Assembly (NCBI RefSeq): GCF_001440405.1
Contig: NZ_LLXX01000067.1
Coordinates: forward strand, 62,340 to 126,339
Direction: 5' to 3'
DNA: 64,000 nucleotides
Source: Bradyrhizobium valentinum
GTDB lineage: Bacteria > Pseudomonadota > Alphaproteobacteria > Rhizobiales > Xanthobacteraceae
The notes below the pieces were generated by a model that ran no database searches, was not told the origin of the DNA, and was given only the letters and a program-made list of their open reading frames with translations. A program made the position numbers and the translations under genes. The number at the start of each line of letters is the position of its first letter. The stretch's first letter is position 1. Positions 18,040-26,329 of this stretch are shown here, one piece after another.

Positions 18040-18831
18040 CTATTTCCCGCGGAACACTGCCGAGCGACGTTCCACGAAAGACCGGATGCCTTCTTTCATG
18101 TCTTCGCTGCTGAAAACGCGATCTTTGATCTTTGGGATGTAATCGATCGCGGCTTTTTCACCCGCCTCGATGTATTTCAGCGCGGCTTCCTTGGTCACCT
18201 GAATGCCGATCGGCGCGTTCTTGGCGATCAGATTCGCAATCTCCATCGCGCGACCTATCTGCTCGCCGGGAGCGACGACTTCCTGAACAAATCCGATCTT
18301 GTGCGCCCGGGCCGCATTGAACTCGTCGCACAGGAACAGATGATACATCGCATCTCCCCAGCCGGCGCGCGTCAAATACCGGAAGTGTGCGCCGCCGAGC
18401 GGCGCGATCCCGCGCTTGGATTCCATCTGGCAAAACCGGGCGTCGTCGGCCGCGATGACGATGTCGCCAGCCAACATCATTTCGATACCGATCGTGAAAC
18501 AGATCCCCTGCACGGCCGTCACGATCGGCTTGCGGCACCGGCTTTTCAGCGCGAACGCATCGATGTTGCCAGGCTTGATCTCGGTATTCTCAGCCTTCGG
18601 CCCAAAGAATTTCGGCATATCCAGCCCGGCCGTGAAATCCGGGCCTACGGCGCAGAGTACTCCGACCCAGTAGTCGTCCGTCCGATCGAGAAGCGTCATC
18701 GCATCCGACATCTGCGCCATCATCTGCGGACTGAAGGAGTTCTTCTTCGCCACGTTGTCGATGATGATCTTGAAGACGTGCCCATGCACCTCGGTGCGGA
18801 TCTGCCCGACTTGGGTTTTAGTGTCGTTCAT
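18040..18831 (-). CDS. Enoyl-CoA hydratase/isomerase family protein
   Basis: The 263-residue product has the crotonase fold: an oxyanion-hole strand GPDFTAGLDMPKFFG, then PIVTAVQGICFTIGIEMMLAGD, and the second oxyanion Gly in GIAPLGGAHFRY. The usual catalytic Glu pair is not clear: the loop after RGIAPLGG carries Ala/His instead. Isomerase or another crotonase chemistry is therefore possible. GGAGA precedes ATG 18831, so the longer upstream frame is rejected. It lies in the catabolic operon between the Old Yellow Enzyme and the SDR. Confidence 0.9.
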   Translation of the reverse strand: MNDTKTQVGQIRTEVHGHVFKIIIDNVAKKNSFSPQMMAQMSDAMTLLDRTDDYWVGVLCAVGPDFTAGLDMPKFFGPKAENTEIKPGNIDAFALKSRCRKPIVTAVQGICFTIGIEMMLAGDIVIAADDARFCQMESKRGIAPLGGAHFRYLTRAGWGDAMYHLFLCDEFNAARAHKIGFVQEVVAPGEQIGRAMEIANLIAKNAPIGIQVTKEAALKYIEAGEKAAIDYIPKIKDRVFSSEDMKEGIRSFVERRSAVFRGK

Positions 18832-19009
18832 TTGCTGGTCTCCGAATTGCTTGCAGGTGACTGCGCAACCACACGCAGGTCTTTCCGGGTCGGCTGGCGT
18901 GCCGCCTATTATTCCTTGCCAACCAGTTGGAACGGTCACCGACTTGCTACAAAATTTTTGGATAGCTCTTATTCAAGTGCATGCGCCCCGCCTCTAGACC
19001 GTCCCTCTT

Positions 19010-20110
19010 TCAGCTCAGCGCCGCGAACGCGGTCCGCTCGAACGCCATCAGTTCTTCCGTCCGGCCGTCACGTACCTTCAGTAGCCACTGCGGATCCTGA
19101 AGCAGCGCACGCCCCACCGCGACGAGATCGAACTCCTCGCGACCGAGGCGGCGGATCAACTCGTCGAGAGACGCCGGACGAGAGCTCTCTCCGCCGTATG
19201 CGGCGATGAATTCGCCGCTCAGACCGACCGACCCGACCGAAATAGTCGGTACTCCCGTCACCTTTTTCGCCCATCCCGCGAAGTTCAAATCGGAGCCATC
19301 GAACTCCGGCTCCCAGAAGCGCCGTTGCGAGCAATGCAGAATGTCGACGCCCGCGTCCACCAGAGGCTTGAGCCAGGCTTCCAATGCGCGAGGCGTATCG
19401 GCCAGCTTCACTTCAAAGTCCTGCTGCTTCCACTGGCTGATCCGGAGCAATATCGGAAAGTCCGTTCCGACCGACTTGCGCACCGCGTGGACGATTTCAG
19501 CAGCAAACCGGGCCCGGCCGGGCAGGTCCTTGCCTCCATAGGTATCCTCGCGGCGATTGGTACCCTCCCAGAAGAACTGATCGATCAGATAGCCGTGCGC
19601 GCCGTGCAATTCGACGGCATCGAACCCGAGGCGCTTCGCCGCGAGCGCCGCATCGGCGAAAGCGCGAATGGCGTCTGCGATGTCTTCTTCGCTCATCGGC
19701 TCGCCGAACTTCTTCTCCGGTCGCGACAGGCCGGACGGGCTGTCGTAGGCACCAGGAGGAGACCAATCCTTGGCGCGCGTGCGAACGGCTCCAACATGCC
19801 ATAGCTGCGGCGCCATCAGGCCGCCCGCGGCGTGCACCCCGTCGACCACACGCCGCCACCCCGCCAGTTCCTTCTCGCCATGAAAGCGAGGGACATTCGG
19901 ATCGTTCAGAGATGCCGGACGATCCACGCCCGTCCCTTCCGATATGATGAACCCAACCGCTCCTTCGGCGCGGCGGCGGTAGTACCGCGCGACGTCTTCG
20001 GTCGGAATTCCGCCCGGAGAGAACGAGCGCGTCATCGGCGCCATCACGACCCGGTTCGGCAAGTTCAGCCCTTTTATCTTGAAAGGCCGGAAAAGTACGT
20101 CGCTGGACAT
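19010..20110 (-). CDS. Old Yellow Enzyme family NADH:flavin oxidoreductase
   Basis: This 366-residue TIM-barrel flavoenzyme has the N-terminal NRVVMAPMTRS, the FMN and substrate motif ELHGAHGYLIDQFFWEGTNRR with the OYE-type His-Gly-Ala-His, and the late phosphate-binding strands VPTISVGSVG and FDLVAVGRALLQDP. OYE members reduce activated alkenes, such as enals, enones and unsaturated acyl compounds, using NAD(P)H. AGAGGAG five bases before ATG 20110 fixes the start. In this operon it could saturate an enoyl intermediate before or after CoA activation. Confidence 0.93.
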   Translation of the reverse strand: MSSDVLFRPFKIKGLNLPNRVVMAPMTRSFSPGGIPTEDVARYYRRRAEGAVGFIISEGTGVDRPASLNDPNVPRFHGEKELAGWRRVVDGVHAAGGLMAPQLWHVGAVRTRAKDWSPPGAYDSPSGLSRPEKKFGEPMSEEDIADAIRAFADAALAAKRLGFDAVELHGAHGYLIDQFFWEGTNRREDTYGGKDLPGRARFAAEIVHAVRKSVGTDFPILLRISQWKQQDFEVKLADTPRALEAWLKPLVDAGVDILHCSQRRFWEPEFDGSDLNFAGWAKKVTGVPTISVGSVGLSGEFIAAYGGESSRPASLDELIRRLGREEFDLVAVGRALLQDPQWLLKVRDGRTEELMAFERTAFAALS

Positions 20111-20168
20111 TCGCACTCCTCTCATTCAGCTGGTGACTTTGAGGGCCCAGATCGCCCGGCTCAAAAGT

Positions 20169-21374
20169 TCACTCTTGCTCGGCGCTGAGTACGTTTCCGA
20201 ACTGCTCCCAGGAACTGCCGGTCCAGCGCTGCAACTGAAGCTGCGTGTACGCCATGCTGCTTTCCAGGCCCGTGTTGATCGTAACGCCCGGTACCAGAGT
20301 CGGCAGCGACAGCCCGCGTATGCTCCGCGATTGCTTGACGATGTTCTCGCGCGAGAGATCGTCACCGCACTGCTTGAGCACCTGCTCCAGGATCTGTCCC
20401 TGCTGCGTACCGAACAGATAGTTGGCATCACCGATGTCGGCACCCGGCAGGTATTTCGCGAAATGGTCGCGGTACCACTTGATGCCGGGATCATCGGCCC
20501 ACTTATTGTCGCCCGGATCCTTGAAGATTGTCGCGGCGACGATGCCAACAGCTTTCTCCGGCCCCGCGGGGACGATAGTTGAAGAGACTGAACTCGACAC
20601 CAAATTGATCAGGAACAACGGCTTCCAGCCGACCTCATCGGCCTTCTTGATAGCCTGAGCCGCGAACTTCGGCGTGCCGGCGACCAGGAACGCCTCTGCG
20701 CCAGACGATTTCAATTTCACCACGTGGGAATCGATCGTCGGCTCCGTCACTTCGTACGAGGACGCTACAACCTTCTTGTCGAAGTCGCCTTTCAGGTAGC
20801 CTTTGAATGCATTGACGAAGTCCTTACCCAAATCGTCGTTCTGATACAGGATCGCTATCCTTGCGTCCGGCCGGGCCTGAGTGATGTATTTCGCGTAGAT
20901 TCGCCCTTCCGTGTCGTAGCTGGGCAACCCCGTGGTGGTCATCGGAAATTCAGCAAAGTTCGTGAATTTGGTGACGCCGCTAACCACGAATAGATGAGGC
21001 ACTTTCTTCGCGTTGACGTACTTGATGGTGGCGCCGATGCCGGGAGTACCCAGCGGGCCGAACAGGAAGGCCACCTCGTCGCTTTCTATCAGCTTCCTTG
21101 TCTGCTCCACCGTCTTGGGTGGACTGTAAGCATCGTCGTAGGTGATGAGGTTTATCTTCCGGCCATTGATGCCGCCGCGATCGTTGATCGAATTGATGTA
21201 GGCGATCAGACCCTTTCCGGTATTGCTGAGCGGCGATGCGGGACCACTAAACGGAAACGTCGCACCCACCTTCACTTCGGCGCTCGTGATGCCGGGCGTT
21301 TCCGCACGAGCCTGCGCGCCAGCCAATGAAGCTGCGATCGCAGCCGCCATCATGGTTTTTCCAAACATCGACAT
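20169..21374 (-). CDS. Branched-chain-type ABC transporter substrate-binding protein
   Basis: The 401-residue periplasmic binding protein of the LivJ/type 1 fold starts with a signal peptide (MMAAAIAASLAGAQARAE). It has the family opening VGATFPFSGPASPLSNTGKG, then YINSINDRGGINGRKINLIT, and the hinge strand ARIAILYQNDDLGKDFVNAF. Such proteins bind amino acids, aromatic or aliphatic acids for uptake. No ABC permease or ATPase gene is present in the operon or elsewhere in the window, so it must use a remote transporter or serve as a sensor. GGAGG lies six bases before the chosen ATG. Confidence 0.93.
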   Translation of the reverse strand: MSMFGKTMMAAAIAASLAGAQARAETPGITSAEVKVGATFPFSGPASPLSNTGKGLIAYINSINDRGGINGRKINLITYDDAYSPPKTVEQTRKLIESDEVAFLFGPLGTPGIGATIKYVNAKKVPHLFVVSGVTKFTNFAEFPMTTTGLPSYDTEGRIYAKYITQARPDARIAILYQNDDLGKDFVNAFKGYLKGDFDKKVVASSYEVTEPTIDSHVVKLKSSGAEAFLVAGTPKFAAQAIKKADEVGWKPLFLINLVSSSVSSTIVPAGPEKAVGIVAATIFKDPGDNKWADDPGIKWYRDHFAKYLPGADIGDANYLFGTQQGQILEQVLKQCGDDLSRENIVKQSRSIRGLSLPTLVPGVTINTGLESSMAYTQLQLQRWTGSSWEQFGNVLSAEQE

Positions 21375-21423
21375 CTCCTACCTCCGGCGACGGAATTCGT
21401 CGCTCACTTTTCCTTAGCCAGCG

Positions 21424-23019
21424 TCAGCCGGCGGCAACTGCACCGGGTGATTTCGCACCCGCCCGTTCGATCGCCATCTCTCGCAGCTTGTGTTTGAGTA
21501 TCTTGCCGGTGGAGGCTGAGGGCAGAGCTTCGAGCACGATCAATTCAGTCGGGCGCTTGTACGAAGTGAGCTGTTGGGCCGTGTACGCCTTCAGGTCTTC
21601 GGCGCTAACGCTGGCGCCGGGGAGAAGCTGCACGAACGCGACGACCTCCTCATTGCCATCAACTGGTCGTCCCACCACAGCTGATTGGACGACTTGCTCG
21701 TGCGCGTTCAGAACCGCCTCCACCTCAGCAGGGTAAACGTTAAAACCGGAGCGGATGATGAGCTCTTTGGTTCGGCCAGCGATGTAGAGATGGCCCTCGC
21801 CGTTCACCCGCGCGAGGTCACCCGTGTTGAACCATCCCTGGCCATCGATCGCCGCCGCTGTGAGTTCCGGAGCACGATAGTAGCCGAGCATCACGTTGGG
21901 GCCTCGGACGTGCAGTTCGCCCACTTCGCCGGTCGCCACCTTCTTGCCCTGCCTGTCCACGATCCGGTGCTCGATACCGGGAAGAAAGGGGCCGACCGAT
22001 TCGTCCGAGACGGGGTGTTCTGAACGGACACCCGATAGGCCGGGCGAACATTCGGTTATGCCGTAGTTGTTCAATAGCGGAATTCCGAATTCGTCCTCGA
22101 TCCGCTTCTTGAGATCGAGGTCGAGCGGAGCGCCGGCGACGGCCATGACCCGCAGCTTGCCTCGATCGAGCCGTTGGATGCCCTTGACCGCCTTGTGTTC
22201 GAGCAGCCGCTGATACGTGGCAGGAACACCGAACAGGCTCGTAATCCCCTCCTCGGCGATGGCATGGGCCAGCGCAGCTGGATCGGCCTTGGCCACAACA
22301 TACAATGTGCCGCCGTGCATCAGCGTGGCGATCAGCAGGATCGTATACCCGACGATGTGGGACATCGGCAGCACGCCGTAGATGCGGTCGGCCGGACCGC
22401 TTTGGCGAAGGATTCCCGAAGTCTTTGCGGTGAAGAGGAGGTTGCGGTGGCTCAGCATGACTCCCTTCGGTGCACCGGTCGTGCCCGAGGTGTACAAAAG
22501 GCCCGCGACCTGTCGCTTGCCATCCTTCTCGACGGGCTCCGCTGGCGCATCCGCATTGAGAGGACCAATACCGATTCCACCGAACGGCCCCACAGCGTCT
22601 ATTTTAGCGCCGACGCGGCTGGCGTGATCTGCGGCTTCCTTCGAAAGCGCTGCGTTGAACAGCACGCGTCTGGCACCGCTGTGCGTCCCGATCAGATCGA
22701 TCTCCCTGGCCGAGAGGCGGGGATTAACCGTAATGCCCCATGCGTCGAGCTTGCTCGCTGCGAAGAGCATCGCCCCCAGAGCCACACTGTTCTCGCTCGC
22801 AATCATCACGCGGTCGCCGGGCCTGATCCCCAGATCGGCGAGATACTTCGCGGCGGCGTCGACTGCTTCCGAAAACTTCCGGTAGCTCCATGAACGTCCC
22901 CCTTCCATGAAGGCCGGATGATCCGGGATGTCCCGGACGAACGGCGCGTAGACCTCGTGCACTCTTGAAGGCAGGCCATCGAGCAATTCGGCCGCAGTGA
23001 GTTCGTCCACGCTCCTCAT
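21424..23019 (-). CDS. Acyl-CoA ligase (AMP-binding, class I adenylate-forming enzyme)
   Basis: The 531-residue enzyme has the AMP-binding P-loop LLYTSGTTGAPKGVMLSHRN, the motif NNYGITECSP, the WFNTGDLARVNGEGHLYIAG hinge region, and the C-terminal PSASTGKILKHKLRE with the catalytic Lys. It would activate a carboxylic acid to its CoA thioester using ATP. Fatty, aromatic or cyclic acids are all possible and the sequence does not decide. GGGAGG before ATG 23019 sets the start. It is the first gene of the operon and is preceded by a promoter with a 15-bp palindrome between the -35 and -10 boxes. Confidence 0.93.
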   Translation of the reverse strand: MRSVDELTAAELLDGLPSRVHEVYAPFVRDIPDHPAFMEGGRSWSYRKFSEAVDAAAKYLADLGIRPGDRVMIASENSVALGAMLFAASKLDAWGITVNPRLSAREIDLIGTHSGARRVLFNAALSKEAADHASRVGAKIDAVGPFGGIGIGPLNADAPAEPVEKDGKRQVAGLLYTSGTTGAPKGVMLSHRNLLFTAKTSGILRQSGPADRIYGVLPMSHIVGYTILLIATLMHGGTLYVVAKADPAALAHAIAEEGITSLFGVPATYQRLLEHKAVKGIQRLDRGKLRVMAVAGAPLDLDLKKRIEDEFGIPLLNNYGITECSPGLSGVRSEHPVSDESVGPFLPGIEHRIVDRQGKKVATGEVGELHVRGPNVMLGYYRAPELTAAAIDGQGWFNTGDLARVNGEGHLYIAGRTKELIIRSGFNVYPAEVEAVLNAHEQVVQSAVVGRPVDGNEEVVAFVQLLPGASVSAEDLKAYTAQQLTSYKRPTELIVLEALPSASTGKILKHKLREMAIERAGAKSPGAVAAG

Positions 23020-23108
23020 GTCATCCTCCCTCGCGCCCTCTTTTTGGGAGCGCTGCGCGGCCCCCTTCAAACGGGCAGGTCCGCTCCTTCATGTCGATCG
23101 GCAGGTCG

Positions 23109-23137
23109 AGTAAATAGTTCTAAAATAGAACTGTCAA
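23109..23137 (-). promoter_or_regulatory. Promoter with internal operator for the acyl-CoA ligase operon
   Basis: On the minus strand, TTGACA (23137-23132) is separated by 17 bases from TTTACT (23114-23109). The spacer contains the perfect inverted repeat GTTCTA-aaa-TAGAAC (23117-23131). The 21 bases 23117-23137 recur with one change at 36566-36586 upstream of an HxlR-type regulator gene. An operator placed between -35 and -10 indicates repression. The ligase ATG is 90 bases downstream. Confidence 0.6.
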
Positions 23138-23192
23138 GCCGAATGACCGCCTATCGACCTTGACGGACACGCCAACGTCGATCGACTCCCCT

Positions 23193-23209
23193 AATTCCTA
23201 TTTGGAATT
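23193..23209. promoter_or_regulatory. Inverted repeat upstream of the ligase promoter
   Basis: AATTCC-tattt-GGAATT is a perfect 6-bp inverted repeat about 55 bases upstream of the -35 box of the ligase promoter. Its TTCC/GGAA spacing resembles the operator at 23117 in outline (TTCy, five bases, rGAA). It may be a second site for the same regulator; this is inference only. Confidence 0.35.
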
Positions 23210-23453
23210 CGAGGTCACGACGCAAGTCGTTCGGATAAATCCATGGGATAGGCTCGCTTGTGGCACATGCCTGCGAAAGCGGCAGAGCCGTACCACCTAA
23301 AGCGACAGCTTTCCGCTCATGATAAAGCGCGTCAGCGTTCGACGGGAAGAACCCGAGCCGGCGATGGAAGTGGCGCGAGCGTGAGACGTCACAGGTCGAC
23401 CGACGCAGGCGATGTGTATGCAGGACAGGTTTCGGCGATCACTCATTCAACCG

Positions 23454-23843
23454 TTACAGCGCGCATGCGTTTTGCTGGCGATCTTCAGGAACGTGGTGTG
23501 GCTGAGAGGTGCCTTCAATTGAACCGCCATGTTGCTTGCCCCAACCCCGAAGCGAAAGCAGTACGGGCCCGAGGCTCTGGCCGAAGGTAGAGATTTCATA
23601 TTCCACCTTCGGAGGAATCTGCGGATAGGCATGGCGAACGATCACGCCATCGGCCTCCAGCTCACGCAGCTGAAGGGTCAATATCCTCTGCGTGGCGTTA
23701 GGGATGGCCCGGGACAGTTCCATGAACCGCTTCTTGCCGGCGAAGAGATGAAACAGGATCAGCGGCTTCCACATGCCGCCAATGACGGACAGTGTCACCC
23801 CGACCGCGCATCCGCTTTTGGCGTCAAACCTTCTTGGACGCAT
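23454..23843 (-). CDS. HxlR-type winged-helix transcriptional regulator (first)
   Basis: The 129-residue protein matches HxlR/DUF24 regulators: a Cys near the N-terminus (SGCAVGVTLSVIGGMWKPLI), a winged helix with FMELSRAIPNATQRILTLQLRELEADGVI, and a wing ending in PKVEYEISTFGQSL. In such proteins the N-terminal Cys can sense electrophiles or quinones. GGAGGTGACC before ATG 23843 fixes the start. The gene is divergent from an acrylyl-CoA reductase-like gene, and the same 20-bp box lies in front of each, which suggests auto-control and control of the rightward genes. Confidence 0.9.
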   Translation of the reverse strand: MRPRRFDAKSGCAVGVTLSVIGGMWKPLILFHLFAGKKRFMELSRAIPNATQRILTLQLRELEADGVIVRHAYPQIPPKVEYEISTFGQSLGPVLLSLRGWGKQHGGSIEGTSQPHHVPEDRQQNACAL

Positions 23844-23852
23844 GGTCACCTC

Positions 23853-23872
23853 CATAAATGATAGTATCAGCT
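23853..23872. promoter_or_regulatory. Candidate HxlR operator, copy 1
   Basis: The sequence cataaatgatagtatcagct contains the near-palindrome TGATA-g-TATCA (23859-23869) and abuts the ribosome site of the first HxlR gene. Nineteen of its 20 bases recur in the same orientation at 24231-24250. Its place between start codon and promoter fits autorepression. Confidence 0.5.
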
Positions 23873-24230
23873 ATGACAGCACGAAGGGCACTAGTCTGGG
23901 GTTCGTAGAGCGTGAAGCCTATTCCATGGCGCCGAAAGTCCCGGTCACACACGCCCCGTCGACGTCTTTGGATGTAACCATCGACGCCATTGAACAGCTC
24001 TTGATTTACGTATTCATATCACATGACGATCGTAATACAACAGATACTGACAGCCACAGACAGTGGCAGGATCTCGACAGAGGGCTCGTCGACAGCCCGC
24101 TCCAGAGCGACCGGACGGGTGAGCCTCGGCATACAAGGTTGCCCACTCGCGCTTCGGGCACGACGTCGCCATGTCAGGCCCACTGTCATATCGCCAAGGC
24201 CGGGCTCCACGCTTTGGACGCGGGTACTTA
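23873..24230. other. Intergenic region between hxlR-type gene and the rightward operon
   Basis: Apart from the two boxes at its edges I see no gene. The open frames across it have no ribosome site and no family likeness. It should hold the divergent promoters. Confidence 0.5.
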
Positions 24231-24250
24231 CATAAATGATAGTATCCGCT
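24231..24250. promoter_or_regulatory. Candidate HxlR operator, copy 2
   Basis: The sequence cataaatgatagtatccgct matches copy 1 at 19 of 20 positions and lies 77 bases upstream of the ATG of the acrylyl-CoA reductase-like gene. This suggests that the divergent regulator controls the rightward gene set. Confidence 0.5.
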
Positions 24251-24326
24251 TTAATTGTGCCTTCTTGCGATCAAGCGGCGCGACCCTAGGTCCGTGGACA
24301 GCGAAACTCCAATCTAGGATACGGCG

Positions 24327-25313
24327 ATGACGTTCAAGGCGCTGCTGGCTGCAAAGACAGGTGAGAAGATTTCGACCAGCGTGGTCGAAATGAACGAGCA
24401 AGATCTCATGCCTGGCGACGTTACGGTTGCAGTCGATTATTCGACTGTGAACTACAAGGATGCGCTGGCCATTAGCGGGCGCGCAGAGATCATTCGCCAG
24501 TTTCCCCTCATTCCCGGTATCGATCTTGCTGGAACGGTAGAGGCATCCTCCTATCCCGGCATCGCCGTCGGAGACCGCGTTGTCGCCAACAGCTGGGGAC
24601 TGAGCCAGACCCACCATGGCGGTTACGCCCAGAAAGCGCGGATGAAGGGCGAATGGTTGGTCAAGATTCCGGCGCCGTTTTCAACGAAGGACGCCATGGC
24701 GATCGGTACGGCCGGTTACACCGCGATGCTGTCGGTGCTGGCCCTCGAACATGGCGGCATCACACCGCAGCGTGGTGACATCCTCGTAACCGGTGCCAAT
24801 GGCGGCGTCGGTTCGATCGCAATCGCTCTCCTCGCCGATCTCGGTTATCGCGTCGTTGCATCAACTGGACGTCTTGAGGAAGCCGATTACCTGCGGAGTC
24901 TCGGCGCGGCTGATGTCATAGATCGACAAACGCTTTCGGAGCTGGGAGCACCAATCTCACGCGAGCGTTGGGCTGGAGCGGTCGACTCCGTCGGCAGTCA
25001 TACGCTGGTGAACGTATTGGCGCAGACGCAGTACCGCGGCGTGGTGACGGCGTGCGGCCTGGCTCAGGGTGCCGATCTTCCCGGAACGGTTCTGCCGTTC
25101 ATCCTGCGCAACGTCACCCTGGCAGGCATCGACTCGGTGAATGCCCCGCATGAGGCGCGAATCGAGGCGTGGTCGCGTTTGGCTCGCGACCTCGACCTGA
25201 ACAAGCTCGCCCGAACCATGCAGGTGGTCGGTCTCGCGGAGGTCCCCGAAGTGGTGCGCCAAATGTTCGCCGGGAAGGTCCAGGGCCGCACGGTCGTGGA
25301 CGTGAATGCGTAA
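24327..25313 (+). CDS. Acrylyl-CoA reductase/quinone oxidoreductase (YhdH/AcuI type)
   Basis: The 328-residue medium-chain reductase lacks zinc ligands and has the YhdH hallmarks: STVNYKDALAI near residue 40, PGIDLAGTVE, the insert NSWGLSQTHHGGYAQKARMKG, and the cofactor loop VTGANGGVGSIAIALLADLG. AcuI/YhdH enzymes reduce acryloyl-CoA with NADPH and protect against this electrophile, and related members reduce quinones. That fits control by an HxlR-type sensor. The upstream leader carries copy 2 of the regulator box. It is the first of four rightward genes. Confidence 0.93.
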   Translation: MTFKALLAAKTGEKISTSVVEMNEQDLMPGDVTVAVDYSTVNYKDALAISGRAEIIRQFPLIPGIDLAGTVEASSYPGIAVGDRVVANSWGLSQTHHGGYAQKARMKGEWLVKIPAPFSTKDAMAIGTAGYTAMLSVLALEHGGITPQRGDILVTGANGGVGSIAIALLADLGYRVVASTGRLEEADYLRSLGAADVIDRQTLSELGAPISRERWAGAVDSVGSHTLVNVLAQTQYRGVVTACGLAQGADLPGTVLPFILRNVTLAGIDSVNAPHEARIEAWSRLARDLDLNKLARTMQVVGLAEVPEVVRQMFAGKVQGRTVVDVNA

Positions 25314-25466
25314 CCATTTCGCGACCAGGCTGTTTGGCGACACCTCGATGAAGACCAGACGCGGCTACATTGGCGTGTCAATGCTGGGTCGTTCGCAGAT
25401 TTGGGAGCGCCAGGAATAAAACGCGTCCTCGCTCATCTGCTTACGACCTGCATAGGAGCACGAAAC

Positions 25467-26249
25467 ATGACTCAATTGGATCAACACGACACTCTACCTT
25501 CCGTACAGGACGTTGCAATCATCGTTGGCGGCGGCCCGGGCATCAGCTCAAGTTGCGCCAGGCTGTTCGCGGAAAACGGCATGCGCGTCGGCATCGCAGC
25601 CAGGAATCCGGATAAATCGGTTCTGCAGAATCTCGAGAAGACGCACGGCGTGCGCCGATACGCGTGCGATGCCACCGAACCAGCGGCCGTGGAGCTGCTG
25701 TTCCAGAATGTCGTTCGAGACCTGGGGGCACCTACGCTTGTCGTGCATAATATCGACGGCCGCGTTCCCGGCATTTTCCGCATGGGGATTACCGAAGCCG
25801 ACCCAAGCATGGTGCTCGACACACTTCGGAACTCAGCATTCAGCGCGTATTTGGTGGGTCAGCACGCCGCTCGACTCATGCGGGAAAACAAACCAAGCCC
25901 CGGCGGAACGAAAGGAACGATCATCTTCACGAACGCGAGCGCGGCGCTCAAGGGCTTCCCGATGAGCGCTGCCTTCGCAATGGCATGTCATGCCAAGTCC
26001 GGCCTTGCACAGAGCATGGCAAGGGAATTGATGCCGGAGGGGATCCACGTGGCAAATGTGCCGATTGACGCGGCGATTGGCTGGACTCAGGAAGACGGTA
26101 CCCGCGCGCACCGACTGGCGGGAACGACTGTCGACGACAACATGGCTGACCCGGACTGCATCGCGGAAACCTATCTGCATCTGCATCGCCAGCATCGGTC
26201 GACGTGGGCGTTCGAAGTCGTGCTGCGACCGTGGGTCGAGAAGTGGTGA
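25467..26249 (+). CDS. SDR-like protein lacking the catalytic Tyr-Lys pair
   Basis: The 260-residue protein has a Rossmann start IIVGGGPGISSSCARLF, the strand TLVVHNIDG in the NNAG position, and a Ser in IIFTNASAAL. At the YxxxK site, relatives of this subfamily read FAxAK; here the sequence is FAMAC, so Phe replaces Tyr and Cys replaces Lys. The rest (LAQSMARELMPEGIHVANV) aligns well. It may have lost dehydrogenase activity or use another mechanism. AGGAG eight bases before ATG 25467 sets the start. It is co-directional with the reductase upstream and the hydrolase downstream. Confidence 0.85.
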   Translation: MTQLDQHDTLPSVQDVAIIVGGGPGISSSCARLFAENGMRVGIAARNPDKSVLQNLEKTHGVRRYACDATEPAAVELLFQNVVRDLGAPTLVVHNIDGRVPGIFRMGITEADPSMVLDTLRNSAFSAYLVGQHAARLMRENKPSPGGTKGTIIFTNASAALKGFPMSAAFAMACHAKSGLAQSMARELMPEGIHVANVPIDAAIGWTQEDGTRAHRLAGTTVDDNMADPDCIAETYLHLHRQHRSTWAFEVVLRPWVEKW

Positions 26250-26329
26250 CTGGCGCCCGCGCGAAGCAGACCTGCGTCGCTCCTGAACAGGATCGTCAGC
26301 TTCCAGGAAGGTTGGAGAGAGAGAATATT

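Noticed and set aside
23773..24330. A 185-codon plus-strand frame across the HxlR intergenic region
   Set aside because: It has no ribosome site or family likeness, it overlaps the HxlR gene in antisense, and it contains both operator boxes.
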